A stretch of DNA of 64,000 nt from Synergistaceae bacterium (GCA_018436595.1 JAHDLC010000038.1:1-64000); one strand, 5' to 3'. Shown: positions 35,520 to 44,977, numbered from the stretch's first letter. Notes: generated by a model not told the origin, from the sequence alone. Made by a program: numbers and translations.

Positions 35520-36997
35520 CCGTCCTCGAGACCCGGAACCTCACCAAGGAATTTCCCGGGGTACGGGCGCTTTCCGACTTCTCCTTCACCCTGGAGAAGG
35601 GAGAGATTCATGGGCTCGTGGGCGAAAACGGGGCGGGGAAATCCACCCTGGTGAAGATCCTCGCGGGGGTTCACACTCCTACCTCGGGATCCTTTCTCCT
35701 GAACGGCGGGGAGATGCATTTCCGGTCTCCCCGGGATGCGGCGGAGCGCATCGGCGTGGTGCACCAGGAGAGAGAGCTTGTTCCTCATTTTTCGGGTTGG
35801 GAGAACCTCTTCCTCGGCCTGGAGTTCTCCTCGGCCGGGTTCCTGCGGAAGAGGAAGATGCGGGAGGATGCCCTCCGGTTCGCTGAAAAGTACGGCATGG
35901 ACGTGGATCTAGACGCCCCCGCGTCCGAGCTTGGCAGCGGACGACAGGAGATGCTCTCCATCCTGAAGGTGCTCTTCCGGGATCCGGAAGTGGTGATCTT
36001 CGACGAACCCACCGCTCCCCTGAGCGTGAAGGAGTGCGAAAGCCTCTTCGCCCTCATCAGGGACCTGAAGGCCCGGGGACTGGCCATACTGTACATTTCG
36101 CACCATCTTTCCGAGGTGCTTGACCTGGCGGACCGGGTCACGGTCCTCAGGAACGGGAAAAAAGTGGACACATTGGACGCTTCCTCGGTGGACGAGCAGG
36201 GGCTCATCCGCCTGATGATCGACCGGGACCTCGCCGGGCAGTACCCCAAGCGGCCCGTTGCACTGGGGGAAGAGGTCTTCGCCATGGAAGGATGCTCCTC
36301 GGCGGCGGGCAGGTTCAGGGACGTGTCCTTTTCCGTCCGCCGTGGTGAGATCGTCGGGTTTGCCGGGCTCGTGGGCTCGGGCAGGACGGAACTCGCCAGG
36401 GCCGTCTTCTGCGGTCTCCCCTTCGAGGAGGGAATCATGCGCCTCGCCGGAAACCCGTTCACCTCCGGGAGCCCGGGGGAGAGCATCGCGAAAGGCATGG
36501 CCATGATACCGGAGAACCGCAGGGAAGAAGGTGTCGTCTCCGACCTGTCCGTGGGGGAGAACCTGGTGCTGCCCCTGCTGGGCAATTTCACATCCCTGGG
36601 CTTCCTGAGGAAAAAGGATGCCGCCCGACATGCCCTCTCGGTTTCGGAACGGCTGTCCATCAAGTCGGCCGGCCTGTCCCAGGACGTGCGGACCCTGAGC
36701 GGGGGCAACCAGCAGAAGGTCTCGGTGGGGAAGTGGTTCGGCACACCCTCCTTACTTTGGATTTTCGACGAGCCCACCCAGGGGATTGACGTGGACGCCA
36801 AGCGGGAAGTCTACTCCATCATGGAGGACCTCGCCGAGGGCGGCGCGGGCGTGTGGTTTATCAGTTCCGACCTTCGGGAGCTGCTCGCCATGGCCGACAG
36901 GATCATCGTTATGAGAAACAACCGCATCGCCGGGGAGTTCCGCCCTCCCTGCGACAGCGAAGAAATACTCGCCACCATGATGGGGGAGGAGAGCTGA
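35516..36997 (+). CDS. ribose-type sugar ABC transporter, double ATPase (RbsA-like)
   Basis: About 493 aa with two ATPase domains. The first has Walker A GENGAGKST and Walker B VVIFDEPTAPL. The second has the degenerate loop GLVGSGRTEL typical of RbsA-type proteins, signature LSGGNQQKV and WIFDEPTQGIDV. It powers uptake with the permease and binding protein that follow. ATGA overlap with the BtpA gene. Confidence 0.93.
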   Translation: MTVLETRNLTKEFPGVRALSDFSFTLEKGEIHGLVGENGAGKSTLVKILAGVHTPTSGSFLLNGGEMHFRSPRDAAERIGVVHQERELVPHFSGWENLFLGLEFSSAGFLRKRKMREDALRFAEKYGMDVDLDAPASELGSGRQEMLSILKVLFRDPEVVIFDEPTAPLSVKECESLFALIRDLKARGLAILYISHHLSEVLDLADRVTVLRNGKKVDTLDASSVDEQGLIRLMIDRDLAGQYPKRPVALGEEVFAMEGCSSAAGRFRDVSFSVRRGEIVGFAGLVGSGRTELARAVFCGLPFEEGIMRLAGNPFTSGSPGESIAKGMAMIPENRREEGVVSDLSVGENLVLPLLGNFTSLGFLRKKDAARHALSVSERLSIKSAGLSQDVRTLSGGNQQKVSVGKWFGTPSLLWIFDEPTQGIDVDAKREVYSIMEDLAEGGAGVWFISSDLRELLAMADRIIVMRNNRIAGEFRPPCDSEEILATMMGEES

Positions 36998-36998
36998 C

Positions 36999-37958
36999 AT
37001 GTCCCAGGAAAAACTGAATTTCCAGCGGTCGCTGACGAGGTTCGGCACCATACTCGCCCTGATCGTCATCTCGGCGGGCTTTGCCCTCGCAGTCCCCGGC
37101 TTTGCAGGCGGGGAAAACATCATGAACATCCTCCGGCAGATCGCCCTGCTGGCGGTCATTTCGGAAGGTTTCACCATGTGCCTCATCGTGGGTGAACTGG
37201 ACCTGGCCTTTCCCCATATCGCCAGCCTGTCCGGGGCCCTTGTGGCGGGGCTCATCTTCGGGGGAATGCACCCTCTGGCGGCGGTGCTCATTTCCCTGGC
37301 CGTGGGAATCGCCTTCGGCCTGGCGGCGGGACTGCTGGTGACCAAGATCGGCATCCCGTCCCTCATCACCACCCTTGCCACGGGCATTATCGCCGGTGGC
37401 ATGGTCTACATGTATACCAAGGGAGTCTCCTTTTACGGCCAGATGCCCCCGTCCTTCCTCGCCCTCGGCAGGGGGAGCGTGGGACCTGTGCCCTCGCTCA
37501 TATTCATCATGTTCGCCGTGGTTGCCGCGGCCCAGGTGATGATCTCGTGCACCCGCACCGGCAAGTACATGCAGGCCACGGGGGCCAACCCGGCGGCGTC
37601 CCGCCTCGCGGGCATCAACATCGACCGGTGCAAGATATTCGCCCTCAGCCTCTCCGGCCTGGCTGCCGCCTTCACGGGCATTTTGCTCACGTCCCGCCTC
37701 GGCTCGGCAAACCCCGAAGGTGCATCAGGCTTCATGATGGACGCCTTCGCGGCGGCCCTCCTCGGCATGACGGTGCTCAGCGTCGGCCGGGCGAATCCCT
37801 TCGGCACCTTCGTCGGCGCCCTCATGATCGGGGTCATCAACAACGGCATGACCCTCGCCGGGGCGCCCTACTACACCCAGGACATCGTGAAGGGGCTCAT
37901 CATCCTGCTGTCCGTCACCATAACGTCCCTTCAGGCGAAAAAGATGGCGCGGCACTGA
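36999..37958 (+). CDS. ribose-type sugar ABC transporter permease (RbsC-like)
   Basis: About 319 aa, roughly ten membrane helices. FTMCLIVGELDLAFPHIASLSGA and the later cytoplasmic segment GANPAASRLAGINIDRCKIFALSLSGL match RbsC-family permeases. It starts one base after the ATPase stop. Confidence 0.92.
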   Translation: MSQEKLNFQRSLTRFGTILALIVISAGFALAVPGFAGGENIMNILRQIALLAVISEGFTMCLIVGELDLAFPHIASLSGALVAGLIFGGMHPLAAVLISLAVGIAFGLAAGLLVTKIGIPSLITTLATGIIAGGMVYMYTKGVSFYGQMPPSFLALGRGSVGPVPSLIFIMFAVVAAAQVMISCTRTGKYMQATGANPAASRLAGINIDRCKIFALSLSGLAAAFTGILLTSRLGSANPEGASGFMMDAFAAALLGMTVLSVGRANPFGTFVGALMIGVINNGMTLAGAPYYTQDIVKGLIILLSVTITSLQAKKMARH

Positions 37959-38016
37959 CCGCGCCCGGGAAGCACTTTTTTTCTGGAACGAAACACACAT
38001 CAGGGAGGGAAGAACG

Positions 38017-38946
38017 ATGAAAAGAACGGCGGTACTGTTGGCGGCAATAGCGGTTGTCCTCGCGGCGGCGGGGTGCGGAGCGGCGAAGGAGATTTCGGTG
38101 GGCTTCATCGCCACGAACTTCTCGGCGGAAGCCCAGGCGCGGGTTGCCAATTCCTTCGAGAAGCTGGCAAAGGAGAAGGGCTGGGACGTGAAAATGCTCA
38201 ACTCTGCCGGATCCATCGAGACCCAGTCCAACCAGCTCGAGAACCTGTACCAGATGAAGGTTGACGCCGTGGTCATGGCCATGGCCCATCCCCAGGAGAT
38301 CCGCCCAGCCCTTGACAAGCTCGTGGAGGCGAAGATCCCCGTGATTACCATCGACTCCGGGTACGTGGACGGCGTGGTGGCGGACATCACGGCAGACAAC
38401 TTCGCCATGGGGGCGAAGGCGTCCACCTTCCTGATGGACACCATCGGAGGCCAGGGCAATATCATCGTCATCAAGTTCGAGAAGCACTACGGCACCCGCC
38501 GGAGGGGAAAGGTCCTCGACGTGGTGCTCACCGAGTACCCCGGAGTGAAGGTCCTGGCCGAGTACAGCGTGGTGGCTACCAAGCGGTTCATGGACGATAC
38601 CAGGGCAGCCATGGAGACCTACGCGACCCGTTTCGGCGACCAGATCGACGGCGTGTGGTGCGCCTTCGACCAGCTTGCCTACGTGGCAGGTGACGTGCTT
38701 CAGGAGCGTGGAAACAAGAAGGCAGTAATCGTCGGTGTTGACGGCAACCAGGAGACCTTCCGGCGGATCGGCGCCGGACAGATGGCCGCCACGGTGGCCC
38801 AGCCCTTCGAAGCCATGGCGGGGAAGGCCATCGAGCTGGTGAATTCCCTCGCCGTGGAGGGAAAAACCGTTGAGGAAGCCACCGGAGGGCGGAAGATCTT
38901 CTACATGGACGCTCCTCTCATTGACAGGACCAACCTGCCGGAATAA
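38017..38946 (+). CDS. sugar-binding lipoprotein of the ribose-type ABC transporter
   Basis: About 309 aa. Signal peptide with lipobox LAAAGC near residue 19, so it is membrane-anchored in the periplasm. The periplasmic-binding-protein fold of the Peripla_BP_4 family shows VDAVVMAMAHPQEIRPALDKLVEAKIPVITIDSG and ADNFAMGAKA. An AGGGAGGGA ribosome site precedes it. The ligand is unidentified. Confidence 0.9.
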   Translation: MKRTAVLLAAIAVVLAAAGCGAAKEISVGFIATNFSAEAQARVANSFEKLAKEKGWDVKMLNSAGSIETQSNQLENLYQMKVDAVVMAMAHPQEIRPALDKLVEAKIPVITIDSGYVDGVVADITADNFAMGAKASTFLMDTIGGQGNIIVIKFEKHYGTRRRGKVLDVVLTEYPGVKVLAEYSVVATKRFMDDTRAAMETYATRFGDQIDGVWCAFDQLAYVAGDVLQERGNKKAVIVGVDGNQETFRRIGAGQMAATVAQPFEAMAGKAIELVNSLAVEGKTVEEATGGRKIFYMDAPLIDRTNLPE

Positions 38947-38978
38947 CATCCCTTAAGGGAAAGAAAAGCAGCACACCG

Positions 38979-39012
38979 CGGGCCGCCGGAAGATCTTTCC
39001 GGGCGGCCCGTT
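38979..39012 (+). terminator. hairpin between binding-protein and kinase genes
   Basis: GGGCCGCCGGAA paired with TTCCGGGCGGCCC (one bulge) followed by TTT. It probably reduces read-through into the kinase, leaving the binding protein more abundant, a common arrangement. Confidence 0.65.
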
Positions 39013-39030
39013 TCAAAGGAGATGAAGCCT

Positions 39031-40464
39031 ATGCCCCTGTTTCTGGGAGTGGATATGGGAACGTCCTCCCTCAAAGCCTGTGTGATCGACGGAGAAGGCC
39101 ATGCGGCCGCAAGGGCGAAGGTCCCGTCGGAGACTCTTTCTCCCGCTCCGGGTATGTACGAGGTGGACGGAGAAGCATGCTGGTGGCGGGGCTTCCTTTC
39201 CCTCTGCGGGGAGATTTCCCGCTCCGTTCCCCTGTCGGATATCGCCGGGATCTGCGTCAGTTCCGTGTGCGGGTCCTTCATCCCGGTGGACGGCGAAGGG
39301 CGCCAGACCCACAACGCCATCCTGTACGGCATTGACCGGCGGGCAGTCAAACAGGCTGAGGAACTGAACGAAAAATACGGCCCGGAACTGGCGGCCAGGC
39401 TCGGTGGATCCTTCACGACCCATTCCGTCTTTCCCAAGATTCTCTGGCTGAGGGAGCATTGTCCGGAAGTGTTCGCGGAAAGCGACTATTTCCTGGAACC
39501 CAACAATTTCGTTACCTTCCGCCTCACGGGGAAACAGGCCTGGGATTACCCTTCAGCCGCCGGAACAACCCTGGTGGACCGGCCCGCTCTGGAGTGGCCC
39601 CGGGACCTCTTCGCCGCCGAAGGAGTCGATCCGGACCGTTTCCCCCCTCTCCGCTGGCCTCTTTCCGTCCTGGGAAGGACAACAGCTGGTGCGGCCCGGG
39701 AAACCGGACTCCCCGAAGGCATTCCCGTGGCGGTCGGGGCCTGTGACATCAACGCGGAGGCGGCAGCGGCCACGGCCTTTTTCCCGGGAGACTGCGTGGT
39801 GGTCTTCGGCTCCACGGTGAGCATGCTCCTGACCACGGATACCCCCCTTGAGGTTCCGGGTTTCGTCTCGGGCATGTCCCTTCTGGAGGGAACCTATCGC
39901 ATCGGGGCTGCCACGGCTTCGGGATCCCGGTTCCTCCAGTGGATGAACCGGACGTTCCGTTCCGGGGATCCGGAGCGGGAGCAGTCTCCCACCGGCATTC
40001 TCATCCTCCCGTGGCTCGACGGGGCGAGAACCCCTTTCCATAACCCCGATGGGAAGATGACCTTCACCGGCATAGACGGTACCGCGACCCCGGAGCGCCT
40101 GATCCGGGCAGGAAGGGAAGCTCTTGGCTACGAGCTTTCTTTCCTGCTGTCGAAGATCGGGGAATTCCGGCCCGTTCCGGACGTCCTTGACGTTTCCGGG
40201 GGGCTTTGCAACGACAGGATTCTCATGGGGATCATCAGTTCCATAACGGGAAGAAAACTCCGTCTTCACCGGGATGTGGACGCTTCCTACGGAGATGCCC
40301 TCCTGGCCGCTGCCGCATCGGGCTTCCTTCCGCCGGAAGAGCTGAAAGACATGAGAGGCGGAGGAACCATGGTCTTTCCCGACCGGACCCTCCACGAAAA
40401 ATTCCTGCCCTGGAACCGCCGCTTCAGGGACCTGGCCGAAAACGGGGGAGTGACCCGCCCCTAG
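39031..40464 (+). CDS. FGGY-family carbohydrate kinase
   Basis: About 477 aa. It has the sugar-kinase ATPase fold with GVDMGTSSLKACVIDGEG at the N-terminus, YGIDRRAVKQ, GACDINAEAAAATAF in the hinge, and DVLDVSGGLCNDRILM as the adenosine motif. It phosphorylates the imported sugar, making the probable inducer for the SorC-type regulator. ATG 39031 is spaced nine bases from AAAGGAG; ATG 39022 is too close. Its stop overlaps the convergent AbrB-type gene. Confidence 0.9.
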   Translation: MPLFLGVDMGTSSLKACVIDGEGHAAARAKVPSETLSPAPGMYEVDGEACWWRGFLSLCGEISRSVPLSDIAGICVSSVCGSFIPVDGEGRQTHNAILYGIDRRAVKQAEELNEKYGPELAARLGGSFTTHSVFPKILWLREHCPEVFAESDYFLEPNNFVTFRLTGKQAWDYPSAAGTTLVDRPALEWPRDLFAAEGVDPDRFPPLRWPLSVLGRTTAGAARETGLPEGIPVAVGACDINAEAAAATAFFPGDCVVVFGSTVSMLLTTDTPLEVPGFVSGMSLLEGTYRIGAATASGSRFLQWMNRTFRSGDPEREQSPTGILILPWLDGARTPFHNPDGKMTFTGIDGTATPERLIRAGREALGYELSFLLSKIGEFRPVPDVLDVSGGLCNDRILMGIISSITGRKLRLHRDVDASYGDALLAAAASGFLPPEELKDMRGGGTMVFPDRTLHEKFLPWNRRFRDLAENGGVTRP

Positions 40465-41549
40465 CCGAACAGAAAGGTCATGAGAAGGGGAAATACCATC
40501 AGAATCGTCACGAGGCGGACTGTCTGGAGAATGCTCACCTTCAGGGGGTCCGCCCCCATTTCTTCCGAGATGATGGACATCTGGGAGAGCCCTCCCAGTG
40601 AAGTGGACAGCAGGCAGGTGGGGTAGTTCCATCCCGTCATCCTGTGGAGCAGGAAGCCCAGGGAGAGACTGCCCGCCAGCATGGCGAGGGTGATGAGAAT
40701 CACCGGACCGGCCATGGTGGTGAACTGTCTCAGGGTGTCCGTGGTGATGTTGGCGGCGATGATGATCCCGATACCGATCTGGGCAGCGGTCCTCAGACCT
40801 CCCGGCAGGGGAGGCTGTTCCTTCCCGGCCAGGTTCATGGCGGACACGGTGAACATGGCCCCTGTCAGGATACCGACCGGAAGGTGGAGGCGGTACCCCG
40901 TGAAGCCTCCGGCGAGAGCTGCGGCGGCAAGGATGGCATACCCCCGGGCCGAAGGCCTGTTTCTGCCGGGGGAGGGAGGAAGGTCGTCATCGCCTATATC
41001 CCCGATGTCCGCGGGGAGAGGGCAGACCCGGGAAAGGGCGCCCTGCGTCCTGCCTTCGTGCCAGGCGGTCCATTTCCGGCAGAAGACGGGGGTGGCCAGA
41101 ATGGCGGCGAGAAGCCGGAACACCTGCAGTAGGGTAACGCTTGCCACGTCCGCGCCGAGGGACATGGAAAGAAGGGCCATCTCGGAAATGCCCCCGGCGG
41201 TGGAACCCAGGAATGCCGTGACGGGGGACAGGTCGCTCATGAAGTAGAGCAGTGTGCCTCCCGTAAGGGAAATGGCCAGCATTCCCGCCGAAATCGTAAG
41301 GGCGGGGACCGGGAGGTCCCGCAGGAAGCGGACCGAGGTGCGGGTCACCTTCTGTCCAACGTAGGTGCCGATGACAATGTTGCTGAACCACACCAGGTAC
41401 CGGAGGGGGAACTCGGGATAGAAACCTGCCAGGTTCAGGGCGGCGGCGAAACAAAGAGACCCAAGCACGCCCGGGACGGGCAGCCTGAAGTGCCGGAAAA
41501 ACAGATAGCCGCTGATTCCTGCGGCGAAGACGAGGAGAAGACCTGTCAT
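40461..41549 (-). CDS. AbrB-type membrane protein (COG3180 family)
   Basis: About 362 aa with about ten membrane helices arranged as an internal duplication (FRLPVPGVLGSLCFAAALNL versus LHLPVGILTGAMFTVSAMNL, and STAGGISEMALLSMSLGADVA versus TSLGGLSQMSIISEEMGADP). Members are variously annotated as AbrB membrane regulators or ammonia-monooxygenase-like; a transport role is plausible, function unproven. It is downstream of acylphosphatase on the same strand. Confidence 0.82.
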   Translation of the reverse strand: MTGLLLVFAAGISGYLFFRHFRLPVPGVLGSLCFAAALNLAGFYPEFPLRYLVWFSNIVIGTYVGQKVTRTSVRFLRDLPVPALTISAGMLAISLTGGTLLYFMSDLSPVTAFLGSTAGGISEMALLSMSLGADVASVTLLQVFRLLAAILATPVFCRKWTAWHEGRTQGALSRVCPLPADIGDIGDDDLPPSPGRNRPSARGYAILAAAALAGGFTGYRLHLPVGILTGAMFTVSAMNLAGKEQPPLPGGLRTAAQIGIGIIIAANITTDTLRQFTTMAGPVILITLAMLAGSLSLGFLLHRMTGWNYPTCLLSTSLGGLSQMSIISEEMGADPLKVSILQTVRLVTILMVFPLLMTFLFG

Positions 41550-41573
41550 GGGGGATAACCTCCGGATAAAATG

Positions 41574-41849
41574 TCAGAAATGGCGTATGACGAAGGACTC
41601 CTCCCCGCGTTGGGGGGGCTTCCCAATGATCGTCAATCGTGTGACCCGGGCGGAGGAGGGGCCCCGCCGCAGCCAGACCGCCATTTTCTCCAGGGATTCC
41701 CGTTCTCCCTGGGCCTGGACTTCCACGGAACCGTCGGGAAGGTTGCGGACCCATCCCGTGAGCCCGAGGGAAAGGGCAGTCCTGGCTGTCCAGTGACGGA
41801 AGCCCACTCCCTGCACCCTTCCCTCAACGAGAAAATGATGCCGTTCCAC
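41574..41849 (-). CDS. acyP: acylphosphatase
   Basis: About 91 aa, full length. VEGRVQGVGFRHWTARTA contains the catalytic Arg, and GWVRNLPDGSVEVQAQGE contains the catalytic Asn. It hydrolyses acyl phosphates such as acetyl or carbamoyl phosphate. It starts two bases after the htpX stop. Confidence 0.93.
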   Translation of the reverse strand: MERHHFLVEGRVQGVGFRHWTARTALSLGLTGWVRNLPDGSVEVQAQGERESLEKMAVWLRRGPSSARVTRLTIIGKPPQRGEESFVIRHF

Positions 41850-41851
41850 CG

Positions 41852-42781
41852 TCAGGCGGATGCTCCCATAAGTCCCTCCAGGCGCTCGATCCTGGAAGAA
41901 AGGGCCGGGTGGGTGCTGAAGAGGCTGTCCTTCCCCTTCTTTTTCTTGAGGAGGGGGTTCACGATGTAGAGGTGCTGCATCCCCTGGCTCGCCCCCTTCA
42001 GCTCGGCGGTGTCGGCAGTGAGTTTCTTCAGGGCGGAGATGAGCCCTGCCGGGTTCCGTGTCAGTTCCACGGCCGAGGCGTCGGCCAGGTATTCCCTCTG
42101 GCGGCTCACCGCGAGCTGGATGAGAGACGCCAGAAGGGGGGCGATAATGGACAGGACGACGGCAACGATGGCGAGGATTGCCTGGGCCTGCCCGCCGCCC
42201 CGGGAATCGCGGCTCCGCCTTCTGCCGCCGAAGGAACTGTAGAACAGGCTCCGCCGGACCACGTCGGCCAGGAGGACAATGGACCCCACCATCACCGCCA
42301 TGAGCATGGCGAACCGGATGTCATAGTTCCGCACGTGGGACATCTCGTGGGCCATGACTCCCTGGAGCTCTTCCCTGTTCAGCTTTTCCAGAAGCCCCCT
42401 GGTGATGGCCACGCTGGCGTGCTGGGGGTCCCTCCCGGTGGCGAAGGCGTTCATGGCCTCGTCCTCGATGAGGTACACCTTCGGCATGGGCATCCCTCCC
42501 GCGATGGAAAGCTCCTCCACCACGTTCCAGAGCTGGGGGGCCTCGTCGTGGGAGATCTCCTTCGCGCCGCTCGAAGCCAGGATCATGGAAGCGCCGAACC
42601 GCCAGGAGATGAAGAAGTACAGCCCCGCCACAGCCACGGCGATAATCACTCCCGTGAGCCAGTCGCCGCCCCAGTAGGCTCCGAGGGAGGCCCCGAAAAA
42701 GGCGAAAAGGACGGCCATGACCCCGAAGAGGAGGATGCTCATGTGCTTGTTGTGGTCGATCAGCTTGTTGAAGCTTGCCAT
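41852..42781 (-). CDS. htpX: M48-family membrane metalloprotease HtpX
   Basis: About 309 aa. Two N-terminal membrane helices (MSILLFGVMAVLFAFFGASL and GVIIAVAVAGLYFFISW), then HEMSHVRNYDIR with the HExxH zinc site, two more hydrophobic segments, and the third-ligand region SRQREYLADASAVELTRNP. It degrades misfolded inner-membrane proteins. Often paired with LemA, as here. Confidence 0.93.
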   Translation of the reverse strand: MASFNKLIDHNKHMSILLFGVMAVLFAFFGASLGAYWGGDWLTGVIIAVAVAGLYFFISWRFGASMILASSGAKEISHDEAPQLWNVVEELSIAGGMPMPKVYLIEDEAMNAFATGRDPQHASVAITRGLLEKLNREELQGVMAHEMSHVRNYDIRFAMLMAVMVGSIVLLADVVRRSLFYSSFGGRRRSRDSRGGGQAQAILAIVAVVLSIIAPLLASLIQLAVSRQREYLADASAVELTRNPAGLISALKKLTADTAELKGASQGMQHLYIVNPLLKKKKGKDSLFSTHPALSSRIERLEGLMGASA

Positions 42782-42793
42782 GATCTCAGCCCC

Positions 42794-43354
42794 CTACCGG
42801 AAGGAAACGTCGACGGCGTTCCGCTCGGAAGCGTCGTCCACCGCCCAGAGAGGCCTGGGGCCGTAGCCAAGTTTCCCCGAAATAAGGTTGTTGGGGAAAA
42901 CGGCAATGGCGATGTTGTACTCCTTCACCGCATCGTTATAGTACTGGCGGGCGAAGGCGATCTTGTTCTCAGTGGAGGCAAGTTCCTCCTGCAGGGCGAG
43001 AAAATTCCGGTTCGCCTTCAGGTCGGGGTAGTTTTCCGACACGGCCAGAAGGGACTTGAGCGCCCCGGTGAGCTGATTCTGCAGCGGGGCGGTTTCTTCC
43101 ACCGTGGTGGCGGCGAGGGAGGCGCTCCGCAGGGCGGCGATCCGCTCGAAAATCTCCCGTTCATGGGTTGCGTAGGCTTTCACCGTCTCCACCAGGTTGG
43201 GTATGAGGTCGTACCGCCTCTTGAGCTGCACGTCTATCTGGCTCCAGCCGTTGTCGGCATGGGCCTTCTTCCGGACAAGGGAATTGTAGATGTACACGGC
43301 GTAAAGTACTGCCGCCGCAAGAAGAGCGAGCAGGACATAGAGAATGTTCTCCAA
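42794..43354 (-). CDS. lemA: LemA family protein
   Basis: About 186 aa. One N-terminal membrane helix (ILYVLLALLAAAVLYAVYIYN), then the LemA helical core KAHADNGWSQIDVQLKRRYDLIPNLVETVKAYATHE and the conserved YYNDAVKEYN. TTG 43354 lies five bases after GGAGGGG and starts directly before the helix. Function in membrane stress or HtpX partnering is inferred from the frequent neighbourhood. Confidence 0.9.
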   Translation of the reverse strand: MENILYVLLALLAAAVLYAVYIYNSLVRKKAHADNGWSQIDVQLKRRYDLIPNLVETVKAYATHEREIFERIAALRSASLAATTVEETAPLQNQLTGALKSLLAVSENYPDLKANRNFLALQEELASTENKIAFARQYYNDAVKEYNIAIAVFPNNLISGKLGYGPRPLWAVDDASERNAVDVSFR

Positions 43355-43411
43355 GGAAACCCCTCCTTCACTGGGCAAATGGCTGATGCATGCCAGCATT
43401 ATACCTTTTCT

Positions 43412-44230
43412 TCAGTCCAGGTACAGCGGGATCCGCTCCCTGAACAGCCTGATCAGTTTCCCGGTCACGGGTCCCGGCGTTCCGCCGCCGATCATCCTTT
43501 CTCCGACCTTCACTACCGGTGCCACTTCCTTCACGCTGCCGGTGATGAACGCTTCCGAGACGCATTCCAGCTCGTCGAGGTGGAGACATCGGAGTTCCAC
43601 GTTCAGGCCGATCTCCCGGGCGACCTCCACGATGATCTCCCTCGTGATGCCCCGGAGGACCCTGTGGTCCGGCGCCGTGATGAGATTGTCCCCAGCGACG
43701 GAGAAAAAACTGCTCGTGGCGGACTCGGTGATCTCGCCCCCGGGACAGTAGAGAGGTTCGAAAGTTCCCGGTTCACGATGGCAGAAGGGAATCATGTAGT
43801 TGATGCTCTTGATGCGGGGAAGCTCCCTTTCCTGGGGCAGAAGCGAAAGGGCCAGCCCTGATGAGTACACTTCTCCGGGAACGGGGGAGAGGGGAGAGAA
43901 GAGGATGAAGAATCGGGGATGGGGGAATGTGCCGTTCTCTTCCATGTCGCCCGCGGTGACGAAGGGCTTGGCGAGGCTGTCCCCGGGGATGCGGGACGCC
44001 CCCTCCCGGAGGACAGCGGCTATGTCCTCCGGGGGCATGGGAAGGCTGATGCCGGAGAGCCGTGCCGACTCCGCAAGCCGCTCCAGATGGCGCCCCATCG
44101 CGAAGGGGCGGCCGCCGTACGTCCGAATCGCGTCGAAAACAGCGATACCCCTCTGGAGGGCGAGATCGGAAAAAGGAAGCGCCGCGCGGGCCCCCTCGAT
44201 AAATTCTCCGTTGAAATAACAGAATGACAT
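43412..44230 (-). CDS. class IV PLP aminotransferase (branched-chain aminotransferase / aminodeoxychorismate lyase type)
   Basis: About 272 aa, fold-type IV. CYFNGEFIEGARAALPFSDLALQRGIAVFDAIRTYGGRPF is the typical N-terminal domain. RIKSINYM holds the PLP lysine, ESATSSFFSVAGDNLITA and GITREIIVEVAREIG complete the cofactor pocket. It could be a branched-chain or D-amino-acid aminotransferase or an aminodeoxychorismate lyase; these are not separable by eye. Confidence 0.85.
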   Translation of the reverse strand: MSFCYFNGEFIEGARAALPFSDLALQRGIAVFDAIRTYGGRPFAMGRHLERLAESARLSGISLPMPPEDIAAVLREGASRIPGDSLAKPFVTAGDMEENGTFPHPRFFILFSPLSPVPGEVYSSGLALSLLPQERELPRIKSINYMIPFCHREPGTFEPLYCPGGEITESATSSFFSVAGDNLITAPDHRVLRGITREIIVEVAREIGLNVELRCLHLDELECVSEAFITGSVKEVAPVVKVGERMIGGGTPGPVTGKLIRLFRERIPLYLD

Positions 44231-44344
44231 TTGGCAGAAAGCACCTCGATCCGTTTATTTTTTGATGGCTAATCCTAGCACTTCAGGGAGAGAGGCTCAA
44301 TGTTAAAATGCCTCGGGGAAGGAACTTTTTTGAGGAACGACAAA

Positions 44345-44378
44345 AAAGAGGCTGCCTCCGAAGAGACAGCCTCTTTTT
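44345..44378. terminator. bidirectional intrinsic terminator after the tRNA pair
   Basis: AAAGAGGCTG and CAGCCTCTTT form a stem of about ten base pairs around a loop of roughly a dozen bases. T-runs on both sides let it stop transcription of the minus-strand tRNA genes and from the opposite direction. Confidence 0.85.
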
Positions 44379-44385
44379 TCTATTA

Positions 44386-44461
44386 TGGTAGCCCCAACGG
44401 GATTCGAACCCGTGTTTTAACCTTGAGAGGGTTACGACCTAGGCCACTAGTCGATGGGGCC
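44386..44461 (-). tRNA. tRNA-Glu (anticodon CTC)
   Basis: 76 bases on the minus strand, with encoded CCA. The acceptor GGCCCCA pairs with TGGGGCT (one G-U pair), the D arm carries TAGTGG, the anticodon loop is CTCTCAA giving CTC, and the T arm is the standard GGTTCGAATCC. Confidence 0.95.
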
Positions 44462-44470
44462 ATTGCTTGC

Positions 44471-44544
44471 TGGCTGGGGAACCTGGATTCGAACCAAGAT
44501 TACCTGATCCAGAGTCAGGCGTCCTGCCATTGGACGATTCCCCA
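44471..44544 (-). tRNA. tRNA-Gln (anticodon CTG)
   Basis: 74 bases on the minus strand, with encoded CCA. The acceptor TGGGGAA pairs with TTCCCCA, the anticodon loop is CTCTGGA giving CTG, and the T arm is GGTTCGAATCC. Nine bases separate it from tRNA-Glu, so both are processed from one transcript. Confidence 0.95.
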
Positions 44545-44977
44545 ACTTCGGCGATTTATGGTGCTATGGGTTGTGCGGGGAGTATATTACCATAAATCAG
44601 GCATTTGACAAGGGGCGGGCGTGAATATTTTTCGATGGCAAAGAATCGGAATTTTTAGTCTTTAAGCGGTTTTGATGAGTTTTTGTTTTCCGCTGCCTGC
44701 TCCGGATAACCTGATCAATATCTGCTTTTATTTACAGGCAGAATACATTCCAAAAAGGAGTGGTTTGCCTTCCAATCAACGAAACGGACGGGAACATCGG
44801 GACAGGCCGGGAGAAGTCGGTTATAGAGAGGGAGAATGAAATTTCGTTGGAACTGCTCCGAAATGGTCTCTCCCTGAAGTTTTCTTGACACGTCCGGCGA
44901 AAACACTCACAATGGCCGCATATGGATTTTAGCGTCAATATTAGCGGCTTCGGCCGCTCTCCCTGGGGGAATGAACG
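44545..44977. other. intergenic region upstream of the partner-switching operon
   Basis: About 430 bases without a convincing gene. It holds the divergent promoters for the tRNA pair (minus) and the STAS operon (plus). A candidate plus promoter is TTGACA (44885-44890), 17 bases, CACAAT (44908-44913), with a weak -10. Confidence 0.45.

Noticed and set aside
41909-43861. 650-aa plus-strand ORF
   Set aside because: Antisense to HtpX, LemA and aminotransferase genes, all of which show catalytic or family motifs.
44300-44608. 102-aa plus-strand ORF across the tRNA pair
   Set aside because: It is the antisense of two complete tRNA genes and a terminator; the apparent protein motif is the tRNA T-arm translated.
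44715-44938. small minus-strand genes upstream of the STAS operon
   Set aside because: No ribosome site, no family likeness, and they overlap the probable promoter of the operon.
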